NCBI GenBank assembly: GCA_027946365.1
Contig: JAPEUQ010000002.1
Span: 1,674,001-1,738,000, forward strand
Direction: 5' to 3'
Source: Kalmusia sp. IMI 367209
Taxonomy: Eukaryota > Ascomycota > Dothideomycetes > Pleosporales > Didymosphaeriaceae
Length of the DNA stretch: 64,000 nucleotides
Each line of letters opens with the position of its first letter. Within the stretch, counting starts at the first letter, position 1. The translations under genes were made by a program, and so were the position numbers. This document shows positions 12,059 to 21,573 of this stretch, one piece after another. A model generated the notes under the pieces. That model was not told where the DNA came from. It saw nothing but the letters and a program-made list of their open reading frames with translations, and searched no databases.

Positions 12059-13890
12059 CTAATCAAAAGCATAAATCAACTCATCCCTGAAGAGCGTCTC
12101 CCGACGCCTCTCCGACCGGATCTTGACGTCCACCTCAAATGGCAAGCATTGGTTCACGAATCCATCCGTGTACCCAGTCACCGGATCAACATCGATCGGT
12201 ACCGGCTTACCAGTCACCGCATCCATCTTAGGTTTGATGTCAAACGCCCACAGGACCCTGGCCATGGCCAGCCAGAGCGTCCGCTCGGCCAGGTGAATCC
12301 CTGGACAGATGCGGCGACCGATGCCGTAACCGAAGTGGTCGCGCTTCAGGTGGTCGCGCGAGTTGGCGTAGACGGATGCGAGCTGCGTCTGGTGGCGGTA
12401 GCGAGCCGGGTTGAAATCTTGGGGGCGGTCCCAGCGCTCTGGGTCGTGGTGCACGTTCCAGACGTTCAGGATCACCGTGGCGCCCTTCGGGACCGTCATG
12501 CCGTCGATCTTGTAGTCTGCACATCAATGTCAGCGCCAAAATCATACCTCTTTGTCGACCCGGGAGCCAAAATCTTACCATTGTCCATGGCGTGGGGAAA
12601 CGCGCCACGTGCCGGTGGGCGCCATCGCTGGAGCTCCTTGACAATCATAGCAACATAGGGAAGACGCTCATAGTCTGCCCACGTCGGCATCGTGGACTCA
12701 TCCAGCACGGAATCAATTTGTGCATGGGCTTCTGCGAGAACCTCTGGATTCAACGCCATGGCTTGCCAGAGCGTGAGAATGAGCGTGCCAGTAGTATCCG
12801 TACCGCCCTCTAGAAGGTTGCCGCACATGATGTCGAGCTCCTCTCGGCTGAGGCCTAGCTTTTCATTCTGATCCAGCACATTGTCAAGAAATGTGTCCAG
12901 TCGCTTCCCCATGTTGCGTCGAGTCATGACCTGTTCGACGAGGGGGTTGTACAAGCCGAGAGCGAACTCACGAAGGTCTTGGGCGCGTGTCTTCCAATTG
13001 CCCCACAGCCGCTCTGGTAGGTATTTGAGAAAGGGAAAGAGATCAATGGGTGGCGTGGCTCCGATCTCACCCAACGAAAGAAGTTTGGTCATGAGCTGAC
13101 GAAGCTTCAGGTAATGGGACGTATCGTGAGAGGGGGTGCGTATGCCGAAGACTTTAGCAACAGGTCAGCTAAACCCATTTTGTGGCATGATGAAATTGTT
13201 TTCCACTTACCGAGAGACATGGTGACACTGTTGCTGTAACGACCCGGATGGAGCATCAGATCCTCAGGCTTGGAGCAGATATCTCGAACGAGCTGACACG
13301 ATTCGGCCTCGACAAGAGGAACTTGTATTTTATTGACGACCGATTCCTGGAGGATTTGATGATACAGCTTGCGCCGCAGCTTCCAGCGGTCCGCCGGGGC
13401 CATGTACATCGGATGGTTACCCCGGAAGACACGCTGGGCGAGGATATATGAGGGGGGTCTGTTGCTGGAGTGTAGCGAGTGTTTGTCCATGACTTCAATG
13501 GCTGATTTGGCAGAGTTGAAAACAACCATGGTTCCGCTACCAACTTTGAGGGAAAAGATCGAGCCATAGATCTTGGCCAGCTGAGTGAATCTTTTGAGAA
13601 TTAGCAATCTACATGCGCTTCCTTTGCCCGGTATTGATTGGCTTGGGCATGTCTTCGCTCCCACGTACTTTAAATCTAGACGGCGACGCGGTATCATATG
13701 GAGATTTCCGATAAATGGTAAGGTGGATGGTCCTGGAAATGATCAATTAATGCTCTACCCATGACCTAACACGATGAAAGAGTATTTTATTACCAGGCGG
13801 CAGACTCTTGGCCCGTCGGCCGGGCAGGGAGAAGAAGACCCATAGCAGTAGTAGAAGAATGACGGGCGAAAGAACCAGAAGGGAAGCCAT
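12059..13890 (-). CDS. Cytochrome P450, CYP64-like (O-methylsterigmatocystin-oxidoreductase type)
   Basis: Haem monooxygenase anchored in the ER. Five minus-strand exons (13890-13794, 13732-13669, 13590-13211, 13151-12579, 12516-12059) join through 59-78 bp GT-AG introns to 523 residues, a typical length. The tiny first exon encodes only the membrane anchor (start, poly-Leu, RRAK) up to the first half of PPGP. Landmarks are SLVFGIRTPS, I-helix GGTDTT (about 297), ExxR as KELQR, and haem loop YGIGRRICPG with Cys near 442, followed by IHLAERTLW. This signature is shared with fungal multi-step oxidases such as OrdA/CYP64. It lies tail-to-tail with the FAD oxidase and divergent from the MFS gene, sharing a 0.7-kb promoter region with the latter. 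A pathway role is likely but its substrate is unknown. Confidence 0.9.
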
Positions 13891-14578
13891 GTTTGCTTCG
13901 GAAGACCTGTGGGGAGTAATGAGTTATTGAATCAGAATGCGACTGCTGGTATGGCCTTGAGCTCGTCTATACTATATACAAAGCAGCGAGGGACATGATA
14001 TATGCTAGGGAATCTAAATTAAGCTTAGACAAGTCACTAAGTCCCTAAAACCCCAAGAAACATAAAATACGACAAAATATGAACAACAAGCCTCAAAAAA
14101 GGCAAATCAGACGGCCCCTTCCACATCATCATCTTGATGGATTGGGTGACGTGAGAAGCCGTATATACATGTGGTACAAGTACGCCACATCCTCCTTATC
14201 AGCCAATATCGACCAATAGCTAAATCACTCAGGCCTCCTCCACAGGATTAGGCTGAAAGTTAGTGTCTTTGTACGTTCCCGCGCTGCTTTGAAATCATTC
14301 CTTTGGCGCGGCCGGTCTAATAAGCGCGCATCTTCTATTGAAACGCAGAACTATCACCATAGAGGATCATATGAATCACTGGAGTCCCCCCTCACTCTTA
14401 CTTCAACGCCACTCGGAGCATCTCACTATCCAGATCTTCTATTTCTTTCTGAGGAGACGCGAACAATTCGTTCATCACAATTAAGGCATTCGAATACACG
14501 CTCTGGTTCCCGCTGGTTTGACGGGAAAAAACCTGTGCCACATGTTCCGCCTGAGACTGCCTCCGAATCGCAGCAGCC
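13891..14578. other. Divergent promoter region, P450 / MFS
   Basis: This is 688 bp between two divergent starts, so the two genes may share regulation. There is a TATA-like box for the P450 at 13973-13978. The ORF at 14289-14639 crosses into the MFS reading frame region out of frame and is unsupported. Confidence 0.55.
13973..13978 (-). promoter_or_regulatory. TATA-like box of the second P450
   Basis: TATATA on the minus strand lies 83-88 bp upstream of the ATG at 13890, at an ordinary distance for fungal core promoters. Confidence 0.45.
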
Positions 14579-15976
14579 ATGGCATACATCGAACAAACAC
14601 CATCGGCAGCGCCATCCATGTGGTCCAAAACGTCCTTGACGGCACACAGCGGCTCGGAGCTCCAACTAAACCAATACTACCCAACCAAAAAATTGGACTC
14701 GTCTGCGGCACTCTCGACCCAAAACGCCCCGGCTAGCCCGCACGCCAGCCCTTCGCTCCCAGTACAGCAGCCCAACGGCGGTGCGCTCGCCTGGATGCAA
14801 GTCGTCGCCGCCTTCTCCGTCTTTTTCAATACCTGGGGCATGCTCAACACCTTCGGCGTATTCCAGACCTACTACGAGTCCGGCGCGCTATTCCGAGGAG
14901 AGAGCTCGTCGACTATCTCATGGATCGGCTGCGTGCAGGCCTTCGCCGTGCTCTCGACCGGCCTGTTCAGCGGGCCGATCTACGACCGCGGCCATCTCCG
15001 GTACCTGCTTGTCGTGGGGTCCTTCCTCATCGTCTTCGGCTTCATGATGCTCAGCATCAGCAAGACGTACTGGCAGGTCCTCCTCGCCCAAGGCTTCTCC
15101 GTCGGCATTGGCGCTGGGCTGCTGTTTGTACCCACGCTGGCCGTGCTGCCGGCCTACTTCAGCACGCGACTGGGCCTAGCGGTGGGGGTGTCGGCTGCTG
15201 GGTCGTCCGTAGGAGGTGTGATATACCCAATTATGTTCTATCACCTTCTATCCTCTGTCGGCTTCGGCTGGGCGACGCGCATTATGGCCTTCACGGCCCT
15301 AGCTACTTTAATGATACCTATTATATTCCTGAGGATGCGGGTGAAGCCGGCAAAACCACGCGACATCCTCGACTGGTCGGCCTTTACCGACTGGCCCTAC
15401 GCCGTCTTTACGATAGGCGCAGCGATAGGCTTCACGGGGCTGTATACCTTGCTGGTATTCATTTCCTACTTTTCCAGCGCCGCCGGCGTGGCTGACGCCG
15501 CCATGTCCTTTTACCTGATTCCAATCCTTAATGCCGGGTCAACGCTGGGGCGGACGGTGCCGAATTACTTATCGGATAAGTTCGGCCCGATGAATTTGTT
15601 CGGCCCTGCGGCTTTGGCATGCGCCGTCCTGACCTTCTCTATAATCGCCATCAAGACCCTCGCCGGCATAATCGTTTTGGCTATCCTCTACGGCTTCTTC
15701 AGCGGCGTGTACGTCGCGCTGCCGCCAGTTTGCTTCGTCCGGCTGACAAAGAATAAATCCAAAATCGGGACGAGGATCGGGATGGGTATGGCGACGTGCG
15801 GGCTGGGTGTTCTCGCCAGCGGTCCTGGAGGCGGCAACATTATCGGTACGAATCCAGAAGACCTCCACTGGAACCGTTTATGGATCTTTAGCGGCTCTTG
15901 TATGGTCGCCTCTAGCCTGATACTGTATGCCGTGAGGTTTTGGCTTGCGAAGGGAAAGTTGTTTGTGAAGATATAG
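14579..15976 (+). CDS. MFS monocarboxylate-type (MCT-like) transporter
   Basis: Major-facilitator permease of the fungal monocarboxylate porter group, presumably in the plasma membrane. It is an uninterrupted 465-residue ORF with about 12 hydrophobic segments after a 60-residue polar N-terminus. Landmarks are GALAWMQVVAAFSVFFNTWG at the first helix, GVFQTYY, the GIGAGLLFVPTL helix, GSSVGGVIYP and the C-terminal GPGGGNIIG before the last helices. The ATG at 14579 lies in a good context (cagccatgg). Members act in monocarboxylate or metabolite movement and are frequent in secondary-metabolite clusters. The divergent arrangement with the CYP64-like P450 makes export or import of a pathway compound plausible but unproven. 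Confidence 0.9.
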   Translation: MAYIEQTPSAAPSMWSKTSLTAHSGSELQLNQYYPTKKLDSSAALSTQNAPASPHASPSLPVQQPNGGALAWMQVVAAFSVFFNTWGMLNTFGVFQTYYESGALFRGESSSTISWIGCVQAFAVLSTGLFSGPIYDRGHLRYLLVVGSFLIVFGFMMLSISKTYWQVLLAQGFSVGIGAGLLFVPTLAVLPAYFSTRLGLAVGVSAAGSSVGGVIYPIMFYHLLSSVGFGWATRIMAFTALATLMIPIIFLRMRVKPAKPRDILDWSAFTDWPYAVFTIGAAIGFTGLYTLLVFISYFSSAAGVADAAMSFYLIPILNAGSTLGRTVPNYLSDKFGPMNLFGPAALACAVLTFSIIAIKTLAGIIVLAILYGFFSGVYVALPPVCFVRLTKNKSKIGTRIGMGMATCGLGVLASGPGGGNIIGTNPEDLHWNRLWIFSGSCMVASSLILYAVRFWLAKGKLFVKI

Positions 15977-16723
15977 ACCTTCGAGTGGCCGAAACCAAAG
16001 GCGTTGAATCCGGTGGCATTATACCATAGGTGGTCTAGATTTATGTAAATAAGCGTTAGGGAAATATATGCTAAGCGCTTTGGCACATTTACAAAAGTGA
16101 TGTAATGCTATATCTGAAAGCAACATAGCTACCTGTGGTATAAAATGATATTAGAGTCCTAGAGAAACGTTGATACGTAAACTCTTACACATCTTGCTTC
16201 TCTGATAGCCAACCACTGTCCTCTCGACTAATGATTATCTCGTTCACCTCTAGTGTAATGGTATCAAGCATGTAAGAAGCAGGTCGTCACATGACATTGT
16301 ATTCTAGCTAGAGGTATGTAGATGCTCTTAAGGGAAGGACTGAAATCACCGGGAAGACAAGAGAATACAGAGACAACAGACAGTTCAGATAGAAATGCAT
16401 GTTAGACTAACGGCTGTCACGATTACCCCAACACTAAGTAGTAAGCTGAATCGTTGCGCTGCATAGGTAGCCATCCATCTTCTCACTATAGGGTTCATTT
16501 GCTGAACATCTACTATCCATTTATGCTCTCTCATATACGTCGGTAGTGTTTACTCTGTCTACATAGGGACTTTTGCGGACGACCAGAAGACCTATAAGAA
16601 CAGCAATTTGGTTCTTCCTTCGGAAATAGCTTCTTTATGCAATTGTCTTCAGACGGCTACATATATCTTCTATTATAAGCGTAATATTTCCTGTTATATA
16701 GCACCGCAAATATTACAGCTTGC
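15977..16723. other. Gene-free AT-rich spacer
   Basis: No gene signal in about 750 bp downstream of the MFS gene. The stretch leads into the ferric-reductase remnant. Confidence 0.55.
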
Positions 16724-17215
16724 ACTTTACGGATTCAAACTCCACCTGAATTGGCCAAACGTTGCGGAACACTGTTCATTACAGATGTGATCCCCTTGTA
16801 TCTAGGCGGCCAAACGAACGTTATTACCGATCATCTTTTCCGTTTCCAAATTAACGAGTATTTTCTCTTCCATCAATGGATGGGAATGTTATACGTGATA
16901 CAAGGATTGATTCACGGTATACGGAATGCCACAACATCACGATCAACTGTTGTGGAGACATTGGTATGTACCTTATTTCACCGCATTATAATTTGCGCTA
17001 AAACAAGTAGCTTATCTCCTTGCTTGTCGCATTAAGATGTTTCTTCTTTGCACGTGCGAAGATATATGTACGAAGTATTACTCAAGACTCATCCTGGTAC
17101 TTTCCCTGGCCCTAATTGCCATCTTATGGTTCCACTTCGGTCTTCGTTTTTACTCTTACATCGACATGCTTGGGCATAGCGTCGGCTTTATAGTTGTTGT
17201 AGCAGACTATCTGAC
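16724..17215 (+). pseudogene. Broken ferric-reductase-like transmembrane gene
   Basis: Remnant of a FRE/NOX-type ferric reductase, a plasma-membrane metalloreductase. From 16748 the frame reads ELAKRCGTLFITDVIPLYLGG, then LFHQWMGMLYVIQGLIHG, which keeps the two haem-ligand histidines 13 residues apart as in the ferric_reduct domain. A plausible GT-AG intron follows ATTSRSTVVETL. After it the match continues in three different frames: the CFFFARAKIY segment, then YEVLLKTH, then ILVLSLALIAILWFHF and GLRFYSYI. That means at least two frame breaks within about 60 bp. No FAD- or NAD-binding domain can be followed downstream. Clustered breaks plus loss of both ends argue for real decay rather than sequencing error. 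Confidence 0.75.
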
Positions 17216-18104
17216 TGTTGAGAGTGATTTGTCAGAAGTCGGGCACGCGATTGCGTACTACCATCTGTTATACAAAGGTTGCCGCGCCGCCCCGTTCATG
17301 GACGATCTTCCTAGACGACGCATATTTGAGAGGCCTAAACACCTGGAAATATGCACGTCCTTTCCAAGGCCGTCTCTAAGCCCAACTGTGAGTGGGGGAG
17401 TAGCTGGAAAGTAAACTAAGGCACAATTCAGCCACCTTTTAGAGTATTCACTGGCCTGCATTGCGTGAATCTGATACTACAATATCGACTCCAATTCTAA
17501 TAGCTCGCATTAAATGCTGTAATTTATGTCATTGTGACAAGCATCGGTGGTTTAGTGAGATTATGCGTGTAGTGACGATGGATACACTGAAAATTCACGG
17601 GTTCTTATAAGTAGTATTCGCGTTGTTCTAGGTGTGTTGAGCCCAGCCCCACACGCACCCGCACAGTGCTGCCGACAGGTTGGGAAACAAGAAACCACAA
17701 TGTTTCGTCCGATAAATAGTTTCCGGATCTAGATTCCAGAATACTCTAAACTTCAAGAGAAATTGAGTGTGCCTTTATCCAGCTATGCCCGAATGCCCAT
17801 GTCGAGGTTGCAGCCTAGGGCTCGACGTGATGCTTATGTAGACAAAAACCTGCTGAAAATCAACCAGCTCCATCAATAATCATGGGATATGACAGAAGAA
17901 CTTTTACAGAGCTCCGATAGTCCAGATCTATTAAGCTATTTGAGGGCGTCTAAGACAATCTTCCTCTCATCCACTGCAGTGTCAACGATTAACTGCTAGC
18001 AGGAATCCCTGTGTAGCAACGAATTTGACTTGCAACTTTCCATGCTCATTTCGGTGCTTCTTGGCTTCATACATATTATGATCCAAAAGAGCTCCTTTAA
18101 TCTT
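17216..18104. other. Gene-free spacer with a tRNA-Gly 5' fragment
   Basis: No coding signal. Possible further decayed sequence of the ferric reductase cannot be followed. Position 17541 begins a 17-base exact match to the start of the tRNA-Gly gene. Confidence 0.5.
17541..17557 (+). other. 17-bp fragment identical to the tRNA-Gly 5' end
   Basis: These 17 bases equal the first 17 of the tRNA-Gly at 21024 (acceptor strand, A-box start). Similarity then dissolves, and there is no anticodon or T arm. It is too short to be a gene. Confidence 0.55.
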
Positions 18105-20215
18105 TCAGGAGTCAGTAAAGGCTGGGATCGCAGTGCGATGACTTACCTCAGGCTGTTGCATGGCCACGCCGAACGTAGTCAGTTTGGTGTCGTAGGCAAC
18201 TCCATTGATCCAGAAAGCATACATACCAACTATAACCGAGCCTGCGCAGAGAAATATCGAGATTCCATATGCGATTATTAGATTAGCCGGTCGGTATATG
18301 TATATCGTTAAGAGCTTATGGGAAGTAACGTTTGTAGCTACAAGCTCACTAAATCGTTAGCGAAGAGTCGTTGTTGCAAAGCGTTGTGAATCTTACCACA
18401 GTGTTGGATCGTGGAGCAGACTCATCGACGCTCTCAGGAAGAAAAACTCCACATCCTCAGCAAAAGTCTTGTTCCGGAGCAGCGTCTCATCAAACTTGTC
18501 GTGTATATCAGACGTGAAGTTGTGCATCATCCTAGCCCATTGGATGTTTATAGAGAGGTACGTGTCTTGGGCTCTAGTGGTAATATTGTCCCAGCTTGAG
18601 TGGTGATCATACATCTGTTCGATCATGCCAGTGATGTATTCAGAGCCTTCGTTGAAGAAATTGGCGTAGGCAATTGAAGAGAAGTTGTAATAGCCTCCAC
18701 GGTCCACGTTATTCAAATCCACAAGGTTGATGTAGTGAGGCTCGTCTGTGGACACTCTGGCATTACCTCTAGTGATGTCAACTGTAAAAGCGACCGATGC
18801 GTTCCAGAAGTCACACACTGAAAAGTGTGTTTCTGGGCGGATCAATCCGATATACATGACAGTCTTAGCATCATCCCGACTCCGGTACTTGTAACCGTTC
18901 CAGGAGAGGATCTCTCCTGATCCGTTCGCAGGTACAGATCCAAAAACACTGATATAATAGGGTAAACCGCTTCTTCCGTCGCGATCATAATAATTAAGAT
19001 CGTCATCGACTGTCCATTCAGAAAGCCAGGCACTATACTCATCCCATGACTCGTGATCCGATGGTCCCCGTGTGGGTGTGGATTCGTTCAAGGTTTTGTT
19101 AAGGCCGTTTTTGAGTATCATCTGCATATCAGATCCTGCCTCACTACATCTTAGTAGAGGTACAAAAGCAGTCGCACTGTACGATGCATTTATTAGTGAT
19201 GCTGGCATACTAGGTGGCAAAATGTCGCCAGAGTAAGCTGAGGCCGCAATGATCCTGGAAACTCGTGGGGTTAGTCGAATGTCCTGATTGACCCAACTAG
19301 ATCCTCAGATGTATGCATAGTTCGCCGATCCTGTATCAACATTTGATAAATTCATTACGGAAACACGCATCTCCTCGCTCGTCGTCTGAACTAGTTGCCC
19401 GACAGACAAAGTGGACGGAGAGAACAAGGAATTGATCAGCAGGATCCTATCAAGGTGTTGAAGATAGTCGATTTGTTAGTATCTTGTCGTATAATGATAT
19501 GGTAATGCTAAGAACATTTATATGTTTTGAATCTTACCCAAGGTAGATATTTCGGTGATCAACTTTTACACGTCAAAATATGCTTCACCTCACCAGATGA
19601 TCAGAGTTACAAGGGATGCAACGCGCACGTTCCTAGCTAGTACTCAATTGAAAAATGCGAAAATATTGGTAGAAAGTTCGAATGAACTATCAATCGTGTT
19701 GAACCTGAGACTCGAACGACTTAATGTGCGCCAAAGGTACTGGATGAATGCGACACCAGCACTTGTCTCAAGGCATAGCGTGATACTAATAACGAATGCA
19801 TTTCCTAAGCGTAGAGGCCACTGTTATGCCTCTGGTGAGCCCCACATGCACCTCTTGCCCGTCTAGCCGCTTGTAGTAGACATGGTGTCCTACCACTAGC
19901 CCAACCCCGAGTAAAAACGTTAACAGCATTGATAAGGGCTGTCTCCAATGCATTCCTCGTTCTATTAAGAGTGTTTAGGCGGTTTGGATCCGTCTGCGCA
20001 ATCGGTGCTCAATTTGCTGTCTATTCTGTGAGATTGCTTCTTAGAAGTCCATGATTGAGTGGGAGTAGCTCTAGCGCCTGAACTTGCTCGTACCCATCGT
20101 ATTGTAGATATTGTGCTTGTCCGCTGGGATCAGGTCGCACGTCGAAAAACGAGGTACCAAGAATGTAAGACGTGTCCTCCGTACCATAGGTATGCATTGA
20201 AAATCGAGGAGACAA
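18105..20215 (-). pseudogene. Decayed multi-exon fungal membrane protein
   Basis: Remnant of an uncharacterised Pezizomycotina integral-membrane family: a variable N-terminus, a few helices, a long glycosylated extracellular part and a last helix. On the minus strand an N-terminal piece starts at 20215. Helix segments follow (a MLLTFLLGVGLVVG-like stretch near 19930, then WPLRLGNAFVISITL and GVAFIQYLWRTLSR near 19830-19720). Next come an intron with a TACTAAC branch site (about 19540-19451), ILLINSLFSPSTL, and a 275-codon open stretch 19220-18393 with many N-glycosylation sequons. A 48-bp intron (18396-18349) leads to the terminal helix LIIAYGISIFLCAG. Breaks are a stop after LLRSNLTE, a one-base frame change near 19830 with TAA before QWPLRL, TGA after IFAFFN, and TGA at 19307-19305. 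The function of intact members is unknown. Confidence 0.7.
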
Positions 20216-21023
20216 AGGTATAAGAAACAGCTCAGCCTTGCGTTGCTTAAGCGGTGGAGAGGGAATAAGAACGTGGCTAATGCTCGCTCTCAGACGTCGC
20301 TATGCACCCCCTATCAGGTTTGTCTGCATGCATGCGCTCAACGTCACAATAAGCTCCTGAATCCCAAGACGGCCACACGCTCTCTACGAGCCGCAATGTA
20401 TCCGTCACAGAGCGTAATTTCGATTGCCAACCTCTGGCAAATGAAGCTGTAGACGCTACGCCTCAAGCGCTGCATCACCTTTTCTGCAGCCTTTGTCATG
20501 TTGTTTTCATTCAAGACGCGCAGCTGTTCATGCGGCAGTCGTTCTTGATGACGTGCCCCCAGATCTGGAGAAGCGATCCTGAACTAAGATGCCCTGTGTT
20601 CCCTCTGCTCAAGGCGGAAGTCGAAGATCGCGAATTGGTATATGGGGGGAACATGTTTTCTTTTAATTAGATGATTGCAATCGCACCCATCGATTCCAGC
20701 TGTGAAGATATTAGGCATACGAACTCAATTTCCAATCAACAAAGAATGGCCAGCCGGGAAAGGTCTAATCACCGGCCTCCTGCACTACGCCGCATCGCTT
20801 GACAAAATTCTCGTCGTGCAGGTGTTTTTGCACGATTAGTAAGAAAACGGCGCGAGGAACGCTTTTTCTGCCCTAATGAAGGCGGACCCACAACATCAAA
20901 TATAAGAGCATAATTTTATTGGAGACTAAGACAAAGGCTTCAGTAGATCTCTAGAACCGAATTTCCTTTTTGTATGCGTATATATACTAGTTGAAAAACA
21001 AAATTATCATCAAATCACGAAGC
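20216..21023. other. Gene-free spacer left of tRNA-Gly
   Basis: About 800 bp with no supported gene. The short ORF 20243-20452 has no domain. The right end is AT-rich and abuts the tRNA. Confidence 0.55.
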
Positions 21024-21119
21024 GCATCGGTGGTTTAGTGGTAAAATTAGCCGTTGCCAAGGAATCAGTACTGATTACCAGCTGTCGGCTAGCCCCGGGT
21101 TCGATTCCCGGCCGATGCA
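21024..21119 (+). tRNA. tRNA-Gly (GCC) with a 25-nt intron
   Basis: The cloverleaf folds completely. The acceptor is GCATCGG/CCGATGC with discriminator A. The D arm is GTTT/AAAT, the anticodon stem AGCCG/CGGCT, the variable loop AGCC, and the T arm CCGGG-TTCGATT-CCCGG. The loop is TTGCCA plus T, with anticodon GCC at 21056-21058. A 25-nt intron (21060-21084) sits after base 37, the canonical eukaryotic position, and contains the perfect palindrome AATCAGTACTGATT. The mature length is 71 nt. Internal A box (tggtttagtgg) and B box (ggttcgattcc) are present. Confidence 0.95.
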
Positions 21120-21120
21120 A

Positions 21121-21127
21121 TTTTTTT
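21121..21127 (+). terminator. Pol III T-run terminator
   Basis: Seven T residues begin two bases after the tRNA discriminator base, the usual RNA polymerase III stop. Confidence 0.75.
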
Positions 21128-21573
21128 AATAATATTTTTGAACTATTTCTATGGCGTCTTGATATCTAGCACACGTCTAAATTTCTTTTTGTGGGTTTTC
21201 CATCTAAATTCGCCAAGAGAACATGACGCCTGTGGCAAGCCACATGCACCGCCACGACTAAGCCACATGTACCTGCCACTACCTTTTCGAACCTCGATCG
21301 CACCCCCCGCCATCCCTTTTTGCTCTACTACACAACAGCAAGCTTGTTTTGGCGCCTACATAGCCTCATAATACATGGCCTATTCTGATTGATTCGCGCG
21401 TGCCTTGTCTTCTACCTGCGCCATGCCACCATGAACCCTCGCCGTGAAACTGCACACCGCCCCTTCACCTTCGTTTCTCAACTTCTGCTACCTGTACAGT
21501 TCTACTGATATTGCCTTAGGTTCCTCGAATTTACAATACTAAACCTAACATTTGACGGGTTTCTCATAATCAA
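21128..21573. other. Promoter/5' UTR of the T5orf172 gene
   Basis: This is pyrimidine-rich intergenic DNA with no separate gene signal. The last 200 bp probably hold the 5' UTR of the gene starting at 21574. Confidence 0.5.
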
